Shown here piece by piece: positions 1 through 10,541 of a stretch of DNA of 62,000 bases; position 1 is the first letter of the stretch, and the number at the start of each line of letters is the position of its first letter. Both the position numbers and the translations under genes were made by a program. The DNA is from Mesostigma viride (Eukaryota > Streptophyta > Mesostigmatophyceae > Mesostigmatales > Mesostigmataceae), in assembly GCA_009746045.1 (NCBI GenBank), contig RPFO01000104.1:3178534-3240533 (forward strand), in the 5' to 3' direction. A model generated the notes under the pieces. It ran no database searches, was not told where the DNA came from, and worked only from the letters and a program-made list of their open reading frames with translations.

Positions 1-1595
1 CCGGCGAATACATATCACTACTAAGTTTATAATGAATCAGAAGCCAAATAATATTTAGTACGTAATGTCAGGTATGTTGCACGAATAATGCCACAAAATG
101 AAGCCCAGTCCAGAAGCAGCTGTATATGTGCGAAGCTCACCGTCATTCCGGCCAGACGCAATATCCATATTGCTTGCGCTGCTTCCCTCGGCAGCGAAAG
201 GGTCGGTCTCGCCCTGTCCTTCGACGCTGAGATCAGCCATATTAGTGTCGTCGGCTGGATTCGCGTAAGAGTTGCACGGGGAAACGGTCAATCATGCGAT
301 GCTGGGTTGCCAAGTCATACGCCGGCAAACAAATTCAAAACCCAGCTCGCGGAATCTGCAGGCGCTTATAATACGATATTCTGCAGGCCGCCAGCCATGT
401 TTATTCCGCCATCGCATGCAGTGCCGTAAGATATATATTTGGCGACTCTGCGCGCGTGCGCGTGGCAGCTATAAGCTAATTAACAGTGCAGCGCGCGACG
501 TGCACCTGAACTGCGGTACGTACGTCATAGAACTAATCATTGTTCTCGATTCCTAGAAATGCTGATAATCACTCATGTGCACATCATATTCATGACTATG
601 ATCAGCTTGCTCACAAAATTAAATGTCGAATATTGCATGAGGCGCCGGCGCAGCGGGCCGGGGCGCACTTCAATATGAAGCTGTTATCTCTCAATTTGCA
701 AACCGGCCGGCAGGAGCTAGCTTTTGGTCGCGGTATTGTTCAAATTAAAAGTCCATGCAAGCACTCCCGGCCGCGGCGTATGAAATCGGCGCACTAGCTA
801 CCTTAAAAAGTGTTGACGCCGCCATGAGATCCGCCTGGTGCAGAGGCCGTCATCAAATTTTCCCTATCACTATTGATGATCTGCAGGCGCGAGGCCACTA
901 GGTGCAGCTTGCAATATAAATTCACAGCCGCCGCGCCTTCTGGCGCATGGTTCGCACGCGACGGGCAATGACTAGGGCCGTTTCCCGTGCCTTGATCAAT
1001 CCCCTCATTGCGGTAAAGAAGTCGCTTCTCCGGCATGAAATCCAGGAACCCGCGCGCGACGGCTAGCTGCGTAGGCAGCGTAGCTGGGCGCACCGCGCGC
1101 GGATATCACGTGCATCGGTCCATGCAAACAGCGAAGTTGCGAACAACAAAACGTCGCTTTTATTAGTGGCACCTACGACGAACCGGTGTTCTGGGCTTCT
1201 GGCCCTGGGCCGTTTCCGAATCCCTGCTGCCCACGTGCGGCGTGGGCAACAACAACAACAACAACAACGACGTCGAACTGGTAAAAAGGTGACAGCAGGC
1301 GCGCGCATCGGCCGGTGGGTGCTCAGTTGTTTGCAAACTCTGGGGAGTCTCTGGGGTACTGTACAGTGCCAGTTCTGAGTTCAGTGCCAAATTCCCACGC
1401 CGAGCGGGTGCTGTCACTGTCAGTCAGTGATGAGTCAAGCTCGTGAGTCAAACCTCTTTGACTCCCGCCAGCCAGGCGGCCACACAGCACTGACAGCAGG
1501 AACCGACACGAGTCCAGATCCATAACATCTCAACAATCCTACGATCGATTTTACGCCACGTGCAAATGTTCCATCACTTTTGTTTTTTTACAATT
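1..1595. other. Unassigned region with one possible minus-strand exon
   Basis: No gene is recognised. On the minus strand, 254 to 141 could be an internal exon: it is open, is preceded by CAG and is followed by a good donor (GTGAGC). It would encode an acidic, Ser/Gly-rich peptide (contains NMADLSVEGQGETD) of no recognised family. A CAA microsatellite lies at about 1247-1268. The remaining short open frames overlap one another on both strands and show nothing family-like. Confidence 0.25.
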
Positions 1596-1604
1596 TGAAT
1601 TTCA

Positions 1605-1928
1605 ATGCAAACTAGGCACATCCCCCCCAAGCTGACGCGGACGCGGACGCGTCAGCTTTTCCCCCACCGCCGATTCTCCGCACCCCGCACCCCCGCACCC
1701 CCCCACCCACACAGATTAACGGACCCCCCCACACCCCGGCAGCCCACCGCCGATTCTTCGAACAGCTCTCAGTTCCGGGCACCCCACGACCCATTTTCGT
1801 CTCCAGTTCATTCGATTCGTCGTTACTCCTTTCCCCCCCAAACCCTTCTTCCCTTCATTTGCAGCAACTCGCTCCCTTCATTTGCGGCAATACGATTCAG
1901 TCCAGCCGTCTCTCTTTGTGCCCCTACG
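1605..1928 (+). repeat. Pyrimidine-rich repeat module, copy 1 (interrupted)
   Basis: First of three related copies of a C/T-rich module containing CTGACGCGGACGCGTCAGC, then CATTCGATTCGTCGTTACTC, then CTCTCTTTGTGCCCCTACG. The module is cut by two transposons. It resumes at 5079-5093 (GGCATTTTCGCT) and again at 6160-6227 (GTATTCCTTACTTCTCAG). The uncut order is visible in copies 2 and 3, so this copy records two separate insertions. Confidence 0.75.
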
Positions 1929-2179
1929 TACCGTAGTGGGTCAAAACCCTTAGCGAATTAATATTTTTTCGAGGGTTTTTCTGCATGGTTTTGACACTTT
2001 GCGGGGAAAGTTCAGCACGTGTTAGGTAAACTTCGAGCCCGGGAGCTTGTTTATATTAGGGCACCTAGTTCAGTGTCTGACTTGGATTCTAACCTACCAA
2101 GTACATTAATTACCCACCAAGCGCAGTTCCTATCTGACAATTAAATGAGTACCAGTATGACATAAGGCCCTAATCTTAA

Positions 2180-2270
2180 TTAATAGGGCCCCTAATCAGT
2201 GCTAATAGGGCCCCTAATCAGTGCTAATAGGGCCCCTAATGAGTGCTAATAGGGCCCTAATCAGTGCTAT
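2180..2270. repeat. Minisatellite, about 22-bp unit, four copies
   Basis: Four tandem copies of a unit close to TAATAGGGCCCCTAATCAGT plus GC, with small variants (GAGTGC; one fewer C in the last copy). It sits in the non-coding left part of the pogo-like transposon, downstream of the transposase. Confidence 0.8.
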
Positions 2271-2637
2271 TTCTTAATTAATTAACCCAACATGGCCCTA
2301 ATCAGAAATATGGCCCAAATCAGTACCTAGTGATTATATTAAGTTAGTGCTCAAATTTTATGTTCAAAATAAAATGTAACTTATTCATGACGTATCCTCC
2401 CGAGTATTCATGACGTATCCTCCCTGATCATACCCAAATGCAAAAAGTACTTGTCTAACTTGTGTTAAAGTACGGCTTAGGTTGTCTAGTTGGACCATGC
2501 AAATCATCATAATTGCTTCAAGCCCTAGTACCAAGGTCTCGGCAAATTACAATATAAAATTAACATTATCATCCATCAGCACCACCCACAGTTTTAATTA
2601 GGGCACCCAAGAATGAATAAAACAGCCCCTCACTTCT

Positions 2638-4722
2638 TTAATCTGCATCCCCTTCCATGCCTTCTCCATCCTCACCCCCTACGGGGTCAAGCTCCTCGCC
2701 ATCCTCAGTAGGGTCCTGCAGGCCTGCCGCTGCCACCTCTTCCAGGGGGCGGTCGCCGTAGCGCTCTTGCAGGGCAGCAAACTGAAGCCCTGCCCCCTCC
2801 TCATGGGGGTTCTCGGGCTCGTTAGGGCCCGACTCGTCCGGAATGACGCTGATGCCTGGGAAAATGGTGCCCGCTGCCACGGCCATCATGGCCTCTCGCT
2901 GGAAGTCAGGGTCCCAGGCCTTGAGAAGCCCGGCCTTCTCGAAGCCCTTCTTCATGATCTCGGGGTGCTCCTTGCACCATTCGTACCCCTTGTAGCACCA
3001 CTCAGGGACCAGGGGTTTGATGGCTGCCATGCGGATGTTGATCGCTGCGGCCGCCTCCTTCGCGGACATCTCGTCGACCTCCATCTTGGCCTGGATCTGG
3101 GCGGTGTACCAGGCAGCCGACGCGTTGCTCACCGCCACCTTGAAGGGGCGCTGGAAGATGATGTCGAGGGGCTGCCCCACCGACGTGCAGCCACCATGGA
3201 CGAACAAGATGGTGATCCATGGGTAGTTCTCTGCCACCCAGTTCAGCATGGCTGACGACCGGTGCACAGACCAGCAGTCCCACAGCAGCACACAGCGCTG
3301 CATCCCAAACACAACGCCGCTCTGGCGGCACCTGGGCAGGCTCCGCCATCTTGCGCTTGATGTGGGGAACCAGCACCTGCTGGAAATACTGCGTCATGGT
3401 GGTGAAAGATGACCAGTGGTTGCTGGTATGGGTGAGGTGAAACTTCTTCAGATCCTCGGGAGCTGTGCTGCTGATCTTGGGCAGGCATCGCCAGGTGGTG
3501 CCCTGAAAGACGAGCTGGAGACGTAGCACATCGCCAGAGGCTGACATGCTGGGCACCACGGTGATCATTCGCTTGTCATCTTGAGCATGTGCACGCACGT
3601 CCTTGCTTCCCTTCCGCGCCCGGGTCCTGCCAGCACCGTAGCCCAGCAAGTAAATGCCGGTCTGGTCGACGTTAATGACAAAATCCGGATGCACTTTGTG
3701 CATGGCGACGACGAAGGCCAAGCGCAGCGCAGTCAGGTGCAGCTGGTGCTCCCAGTCCGCTGGCAACTTCTGAGCTGCGCTAGTGGGCGTCCGGTAAGAG
3801 AGCCCCAGCTTCTTCAGGCACCTGTTGCGAATCCACCTGTAGGACAGGTGAAATTTGCCCCCGCCCTCGATCAGCAGGCCGCCATGGCCGTGCTTCAGGA
3901 TGATGGCCAAAATGAAAGGGCGGAGGATCCTGGGGATCATGCGAGCACCCGCGTCGGACTGTGCTTGCAGAAACTCGTCAACCTCGCTCAGCACCTCAGG
4001 GGGCATCACGTTGTTGCGCCCGGGCCCTGCCCTCTGTCCAGGAAGCGGATCTTCATCCACGGCCAAATCGCTGTCCTCGGAACAGGTCTCAAGCCAGAAA
4101 TCCTCTTCCTCTTGATGCCTGCGGACTCCACTTTCTCCCAGTAGCGCACGAGGGCCTCATTGAGAGTTCCGAACCGATCCGGAAACTGAAACTTCAGATA
4201 GTCGACCAGACCACAGCGTCCCAAACCCCTGAGACTCGGGCTTACGCGAGCTCTCAAAACAAAAAGGCGGTCAGCAGAGGAGAAGCGGTGGTAGGGTCGG
4301 TGTCTGTCCGCCCGCGTTGTGGTCAAGCCTGAAAGATGGGCGCTCCTGTCGACCGCTGCTTGATGGTTGACATTGACGGCTGCCAGGGCTGCAGCGCCCA
4401 GCGTTGTAGCAAAGGCCTGGCTCTGGATAGGCCGTCCCAGGCGACGTTGAGGACGCGGGGCGGCCACACGGCTGCTTGCCGCTGAACGCTGCAACGCATC
4501 TTGGACACTTGGAACGTATCGAATGCTGGGCGGAAGACCTTGAGTGGCAGTGGTGGTAGTAGCGGTAGACACCCGTGAAGCAGTGAAGCGGTAGGCCAGT
4601 AGGCTCTGCTGCTTCAATCGCGGGGCGGGAGGCTCGTTTGAAGCCTCCCCCATATTGGACGACGAAGCGGAGGGAGGGAAAGACAGTCCAATGGCGGACT
4701 GCTGCGGACAGTCAACAACCAT
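2638..4722 (-). pseudogene. DDE transposase of the pogo-like element (frame-broken)
   Basis: Cut-and-paste transposase of the DDE_1 type. Three overlapping minus-strand frames make up one protein, with breaks near 4065 and near 3310. The N-terminal part (from a Met at 4722) is basic and Ser/Ala-rich. The middle part carries the first acidic residue in INVDQTGIYLLG (about 3650). The last part carries the second in CVLLWDCWSVH and the third in SVGQPLDIIFQRPFK, 37 residues later, as expected for pogo/Tigger-like enzymes. The C-terminus is acidic (EDGEELDPVGGEDGEG). All three catalytic aspartates are kept, so decay is recent or the breaks are sequence errors. No intron with good sites was seen at the breaks. 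Family assignment is good; activity is doubtful. Confidence 0.8.
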
Positions 4723-5095
4723 CGGAAGCGACTCTAACGCTAAGATTTTATACCCGCCATTAATTCTAGAATTCAAATTTGAATGCGTTCTCAATCTGGC
4801 GCGACGCGGCGCGGCGCGGCGCGGCAAGCGCGGCGCTCCCCTTCATCTAGCTGCGCCGCGGAGAAACAGGTGTAGCGGCGCTGCCCGGTTTTCATACTTT
4901 ACGGGGTAAATTGGAGCATTATTTTAGCACTTTTCGGGGGGTCATTCGAAAATATTTTCGGGGAAATGGGTATATTTTATTAGCCAATTATGGACCAAAG
5001 AGGTGAGAGGGGAAATGAGTATCAGCGAATCCTCATTCGAAAATATTAATTCGCAAAGGGTTTTGAGCCACTACGGTACATGGCATTTTCGCTTA

Positions 5096-6157
5096 CCGTA
5101 GTGGTCAAAATCACTTTGCGTCTAACTACTTTGCGAATCGACCTCGCAAACTGCTATGAATGGGCTTCATTTTGGGTCGCAAAGTTCAAAAGTTACCGCG
5201 CCGCGCCCGCGCCGCGCCGGGGCTTTAGAGCCATGGCTAGCGAACGCGTCGCGCCACAATTTTTGCGCCCTGTCATTTGAAAGGTTTCTTCAAACTTCTA
5301 AGGCTTGTGCAGACTGCACGGTGTGACTCGTGTGAGGCACAATGGCAGAAACGCGGGGAGCTGGCCAGCAGGCCAGGCAGTCAAGCCTGCTGGCGTACAA
5401 TTTCACGACAAGGCAGCGGGGCCCAATGCTCCTCCGGGACCGATTCAGTACACTGCAGCGGTGCAGGCCGGGAAGCGATAGACTCTATGCTCACTTATGA
5501 TAAGCGGCAAGCACATGTCCGTCAGACGGGCAGGTGGCCATGATTGATGTTTTGCATGCCATGTTTGGTCTTTTCACCACAGTTATCATCACTACTGATG
5601 GGAGAGGACAACAAGAATGCTACGGTAGTGTTTGTGGGCATATTATTATAATGAAGTACATGGCCGTCATGAGGCAGCGCGGCTCACCGTGGGCACTGTG
5701 GCGGCCGCAACCTACCGGGCCACTCAGGGGCATGCCCCATAGTGTGGAATAGATTAACTGGAATCGGATCATTACTTAGTTAATTATCTAGATGGACTGG
5801 TTGAGTAGCTAGGGTTCAGTCGCCTACACCATCACTAGGTCCCGGCAGTATAGTAAATTAAATTGGAACACTGATATCTCCGTTGGGACTACATGATGTC
5901 AGTAGCACATCATATCCCTGAGAAGGGGCATGGCAATACATCCTTATTGAAGTAATATACCATTACTGCTATATGAACTGAAAGAGACAACGCAGGCCAA
6001 GTGGTACTGAAGTGAGACACATTAGCCACCGACCCTAAACAAGTCGACCGGCTCGCAAACCTAAAACTTTGCCTTCATTTTGGGTCGCAAACTTTAAATT
6101 TCACCTTCATTTTGGGTCGCAAAGTAGTTAGTCGCAAAGTGATTTTGACCACTACGG
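5096..6157. mobile_element. Non-autonomous TA-TSD element (MITE-like), 1,062 bp
   Basis: Inverted termini of about 40 bp (CCGTAGTGGTCAAAATCACT at the left, the complement at the right) flanked by TA at 5094-5095 and 6158-6159. It has no transposase. Its outer 9 bases, and after one gap TCAAAA, match the pogo-like element next to it, which suggests mobilisation by the same or a sister enzyme. TTCATTTTGGGTCGCAAA recurs near both ends (about 5167, 6071 and 6104). Deleting the element and one TA restores CGCTTAGTATTCC, exactly as in module copies 2 and 3. The interior (about 5,280-5,750) is unrecognised DNA. Confidence 0.85.
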
Positions 6158-6279
6158 TAGTATTCCTTACTTCTCAGAGGCCGCTCCCCCCCCCCGCGCC
6201 ACTTCCCCTGCGTTTTGCCACCGGAACTAATCCTACTCTCATCCTCCCCCAAGCCCGAGGAGTCTTCCCGTCTCTTCGA

Positions 6280-6500
6280 CAGTTCACTCGATTCGTCGCT
6301 ACTCCTTTCCCTCCCCTAGCTCTTCTTCCCCTCATTCGCGGTAACTCAATACGATTCAGTCCAGCCGTCTCTCTTTGTGCCCCTACGTGGCATTTTCGCT
6401 TAGTATTCCTTACTTCTCAGAGGCCGCTCCCCCCCCCGCGCCACTTCCCCTGCGTTTTGCCACCGGAACTCCAAGCAGAGAGTTGTTTTTTAATACTTAA
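6280..6500 (+). repeat. Pyrimidine-rich module, copy 2 (uninterrupted)
   Basis: Contains TCACTCGATTCGTCGCTACT, then CTCTCTTTGTGCCCCTACG, GGCATTTTCGCTTAGTATTC, the C-run and TTTTGCCACCGGAACT, and ends in GAGAGTTGTTTTTTAATAC. It serves as the empty-site reference for the insertions in copies 1 and 3. Confidence 0.75.
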
Positions 6501-6517
6501 GGACAAGGCACATCAAG

Positions 6518-6975
6518 CTGACGCGGACGCGTCAGCTTTTCCCCCACCGCCGATTTCGAACAGCTCTCAGTTCCGGGCACCCCACGACCCATTTTCGTCT
6601 CCAGTTCATTCGATTCGTCGTTACTCCTTTCCCCTCCCCAAACCCTTCTTCCCTTCATTTGCAGCAACTCGCTCCCTTCATTTGCGGCAACACGATTCAG
6701 TCCAGTCTCTCTTTCCAGGTAAATAGGTGTACGTTTATTCCAAATATAGCCAATAGGTAATCCCTGCTAAGCCTAGGGTATCAAGATGTCAGTGGCTAAA
6801 ACGGAGCCTTACTAGACCACGGAAGCCACTGGACTAGTCCAGTCTCTCTTTGTGCCCCCTACGTGGCATTTTCGCTTAGTATTCCTTACTTCTCAGAGGC
6901 CGCTCCCCCCCCCGCGCCACTTCCCCTGCGTTTTGCCACCGGAACTACCCGCGCCCAGGCAGAGAGTTGTTTTTT
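6518..6975 (+). repeat. Pyrimidine-rich module, copy 3 (carries two insertions)
   Basis: Repeats the order of copy 2, beginning again with CTGACGCGGACGCGTCAGC. It is interrupted by a 121-bp segment at 6715-6835 and by the Helentron-like element that starts at 6976. The module resumes after that element with AATACACTTAGGG, against AATACTTAAGG in copy 2. Confidence 0.7.
6715..6835. mobile_element. 121-bp insertion flanked by a 16-bp direct repeat
   Basis: AGTCCAGTCTCTCTTT stands on both sides (6699-6714 and 6836-6851), while module copies 1 and 2 have this stretch once. The insert begins CCAG-GTAAATAGG, and an AG dinucleotide ends just inside the right repeat (GGACTAG). It therefore resembles either a short retroposed piece or an introner-like insertion. 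No internal gene or tRNA-like promoter box is recognised. Confidence 0.5.
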
Positions 6976-7876
6976 CAACATATATACTAAAGCTTGTAAA
7001 ACGCAGCCCTGGCACAATTTTAGCTAACACTCTTTCGAACGGCTTTCGGCTCCAGCCACTCAGCGGCGCGACTTACAGTCCGCTTGACGAATGAGCTGCG
7101 CGAAATTTCGTTGCGACCAATCACGAAAAGGTCAAACCACGGCGCGCCCATTTTTGAGGTTTCTGAAGCGTTACATCCAGATGAGCCATTTGGCAGAGGT
7201 CCGTATGCCCAGATGGCTCCTACTAGAAAACTCTGCGATTTCCTGTGTTCGCGAGCTCCAGATATAACCGTCGCAAACTTTTGGGCTGTTGGACCAAACT
7301 TTCTGTTGGGGAAATCCCGTTACAAACGCGCCGGAAGCTCACACGTGGATTTTCCTGTGCTCCACCGCCTGTAAGCGATTTCCCCCTGCTGTCTGCGGGT
7401 TTGGCGAGGTCACTCATCCCCGCGCGCATCGCGCTCCCGTGCAGGGGTAGCAGTCAATCTGGAGCTTGAACTCCGCAAGTAGTTCGCGAGCTCCGTCCAC
7501 TGCGCGGTTGCGCAGTTTGTCCCTTTTTAGCAATGTACATATTGTGCAACTTCTCACAAAATTTGGTTACGTAGACTTCAGGCGCCAAGGCATACCTCAT
7601 CACACGACAAATCGTGACGTACCGGGTTCGAGCCATCATAGGCCTTCACATACGTTTCGGATTTTTTTCCTTCAGACCTTCACCCTTTTGCCAAACTCCA
7701 TGAATCTTGTGGTCGAAACTCTAAAGCTAGCGCGCGCTCCTTGGCGGGACTAGCGCCACTTGGCACTCGACGGAGGTACGTGGTGACTCACATCTCCCTA
7801 GCCGGGGCTCCCTGGCCGGGGACCGGCCACAAAAAGTACAAGCTCTAATGTCGCGGGCGAAGCCCGCAAAACTTGT
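6976..7876. mobile_element. Helentron/Helitron-like non-autonomous element
   Basis: A 901-bp insertion without target duplication between T6 and AATAC. The left end has the subterminal motif TACTAAAGCTTGTA (6985-6998). Near the right end lies its near complement TACAAGCTCTAAT (7837-7849), followed by a perfect 6-bp hairpin GCGGGC-GAA-GCCCGC (7853-7867) and a short AAAACTTGT tail. Subterminal inverted repeats plus a 3' hairpin and no duplication are the signature of Helentrons. There is no Rep/helicase gene inside; the short open frames (for example 7084-7374) are unrecognised. Confidence 0.65.
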
Positions 7877-10190
7877 AATACACTTAGGGATATAATCAGT
7901 CAGTAGTCATCAGTCATCACTCACTCATCAGCGCCCATGCATGAGAGGAACTAAAGCAAGGTGCATCCGAGGTTCATCCCTAAAAAAACAGGCCGAGAGT
8001 TGAGACCTCTGACCTGGCCGAGAAGGTACAACTTGGTTGAAGTACTACTCTAGTTAGGAAATTAGGAATCCTGACTTTGTGATCCATCCATGGACTATGA
8101 TTCCGATTGGGGCAACGCTGAAGGGTGGCTATGGCTAATTGCACTTGAAAAAGAAAAACAAAAACAAAACTTCAATCGTCAGCGAGGTAGAAATAACATT
8201 GCTAAGTGCGCACGACGTGAGCCCGCATTCGAGATTTGATTAGTGTGTGTCGTGACTTCGTCATTGCAATACATTCTGAAACATAGACAGGAAAACTAGT
8301 TAAGACTTTCCCGCTTGGTTACGACTGGCAGACAGCTGCAGTTTGCTGTACAGCTGGGCGAAGCTGGCAGCCTCAGTCCATGCGACGTTTGCCGTAGTTT
8401 CCAGGTGGGAAATGCTTTGGACGAGAAGATTCCATGGGATCCGGGGCTTGCCCGCGAACAGCATTCTTGCGCCGAGAAGAATTGTTCAGGAGCCACCCAG
8501 GTCTGACCACTCGCAAGCACTCCGAACGGGGGGTGCCGACTGCCGAACCGGGCACTAATCAGGGAGGCGAAAGGATAGCTCAGGCTAGGGGGAGGGCAGC
8601 AAAGCTGCAGGCCAATCCAAGCGTCCATTTGAAGAAGATTCCGGCGCGCTTGTCTTTTATCCTGGTTGAATAATTGTCCAGTGGCTGCTGCATGCGTACT
8701 TGTTTTCATGGGTCCTATCGCTTTCATTTAGCGTCATGGCTTTATTTCGTACGTCTCTCAACATATTCTTGTTTTAAGAAACGCAGGATGTGGGGGTCAG
8801 CCCGCTGCTTGCGTGCGGCCAAGAGGAGCCCGTAGTCGACAGCAATGTGGTAAGTCGGAATATTGCGTGTAGGGACCATCCATGATGCTTTCGTCTGAAA
8901 GTAGAAAAAATTGATGGCGATTTGCCATGGTCACAACTCCTTAATGAGTTTGCTTGTGATTTGTGGTGCTGAGGTAAGCAAACGCCTGTTTTCTTGGCTG
9001 TTATTTTCCACATGCTTGTTGTGCGCCCACGTTCTCCTTGTGCTCCTATGTTTGGGTTCTGGTCACCCTTGAGTTTTCCAAGAAGATTACGCATGTCTGG
9101 TAGACATGTGACTGTGTTTAGGTGTCAATGTCTTTCTAGCCAGCTGATTTATGCCGTTGTTTTTTTCTTGAATGGGCAGACTATTAAACCTACTAGGTGC
9201 TTGTAGGGGCCCTCTCATGCAGGCCTGCCCGAATGGTCAAAGCCACGTTACAGTGTAGTTCTTGGTGGCTTTGCTTCTATCAAATGTCACACTATATGGT
9301 TACTTGGTACATTCTCTTTGAGATGCACACAACACCTGTGTGTTCAGAATCACTTATGTACTAGGTCCCTTTTGTTTTCTTGCATTTACAGTCAATACCT
9401 TGACCCTTGGTGCGCCAAAAGATGACCTTGCCACATACAAGCGCCATTCACGTCAAAACTACAGTGACCATGGTTTGCAAGTGTGAGGCAAGTATGAGCG
9501 GTGTGGGTGTCTATGCCGGTGCCATGCTGCCAGGCATCCGGCCAGCTAGCTCTGCAGAGCCCGATGTATCATCATCACCGGGGGAGGAGCTGGGATGCGA
9601 ATTACATCGGAGGAGCTAGCGCTTGAACCCTGGACGGATTCAAAGCCACACCGCCCACCCTCGGCACGCTACATCCGTCCCCGGCCCAACAAATACATGG
9701 ACGCTTTCATTCTGCATTGCGCCCATTACCCACCATGCGTGCTTGCATGGTGCAGGGTGTAGCAGTATTTTATGACAGCGTGCACGCTGTTACATCCAAG
9801 TGGACAGGAACTTGAAGTTCAGAGTTCAGTGTAAATGGCTGTATTCAGCGTACTACAGCATTTGAAGCGTGATGATTCCTGGCCTGACTTCAGCTTTTGG
9901 GGCTTTATATGTACGGACTACGGAGTACCCTTTCAGTGGCCCTTTGTGTTGGGACTTGGGCCCTGGACCGTACGGGACAGCACCTTGGAATCTATGAGTA
10001 ATCTGACTGATGTCAGTTGAGTATCAGGAGTTGAGTATCATTAGGCAGGCTCGAGCTACCATGGTCCGGATTCTCCGGATTTCTTACCTGCGCTGGTTGT
10101 CTCCTTGATCATTGGCTTGCGCAGAACCTGATTGGTCTGATTCGCTAGTGTCTTTCGGATCACGAACGGGGGCTGAGGCCTGTGAGGACA
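7877..10190. other. Unassigned 2.3 kb
   Basis: No gene or repeat family is recognised with confidence. Open frames at 8296-8727 (minus) and 9407-9619 (plus) have no family-like motif. At 10044-10105 there is a copy of a dispersed repeat (CAGGCTCGAGCTACCATGGT followed by CCGGATTCTCC) that is also present at about 20490 and, inverted, at about 60600. Confidence 0.4.
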
Positions 10191-10191
10191 T

Positions 10192-10541
10192 ATGCATATG
10201 TGCAGTGCATGCCTTCCTACCTTCAAAGAACAGCTAGTAGAGGACATGGGGGGCCTAGGCCTCTCCGTGATTTGGAAAAAGATGATGGACAAGGCCAAGT
10301 GGGCCCAGGTCATAGAGGACAACGAGCCCCCCCCGGGGGGGAAGCGCCCGCGTGTGCAAACATACGGGAAGCACGCCAGACCTGTAGGTCCCCTAGGATA
10401 GAGTTGATGTTGATAGATTAGAAGATGTTGTAGATAGCTGTTTTAGATAGATTACACCGGTAGGACTGTTTGCACCCATCCATCCATCCATCCATCCATC
10501 CATCGGGGTTAATGCTCCGTGACTCCCCAACAGGAGCACGA
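10192..10541 (+). pseudogene. LINE-C 3' end fragment
   Basis: The open frame 10192-10401 ends like ORF2 of the LINE copy at 11.9-13.3 kb: KMMDKAKWAQVIEDNEPPP here matches AMQNKTRWQKIVKAHTPAP there, followed by a basic tail. After the stop come a 3' UTR, a (CCAT)n run (about 10477-10504) and a hairpin TGCTCC...GGAGCA (10513-10538) with loop GTGACTCCCCAACA, then TCTTAAT. This UTR layout recurs in the other LINE-C copies of the window. Heavily 5'-truncated. Confidence 0.65.

Larger units (their letters stand above)
1931..5076 (-). mobile_element. Pogo/Tc1-like DNA transposon with TA target duplication
   Basis: A 3,146-bp element with terminal inverted repeats of about 38 bp, slightly imperfect. 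The left end begins CCGTAGTGGGTCAAAACCC and the complement of the right end begins CCGTAGTGGCTCAAAACCC. Both ends are flanked by TA (1929-1930 and 5077-5078), the duplication typical of the Tc1/mariner/pogo superfamily. It carries a broken DDE transposase on the minus strand. The empty site is seen in module copies 2 and 3, where CCCCTACG runs directly into TGGCATTTTCGCTTA. Confidence 0.85.

Noticed and set aside
2767-3255. 162-residue plus-strand ORF
   Set aside because: Antisense shadow of the DDE transposase, whose catalytic motifs are on the minus strand.
7610-7640. GGGTTCGAGCC resembling a tRNA B-box
   Set aside because: No matching A-box, acceptor stem or cloverleaf around it, and it lies inside the Helentron-like element.
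8296-8727. 143-residue minus ORF and overlapping plus ORFs
   Set aside because: Mutually overlapping frames with no family-like motif, no splice support and no repeat partner.
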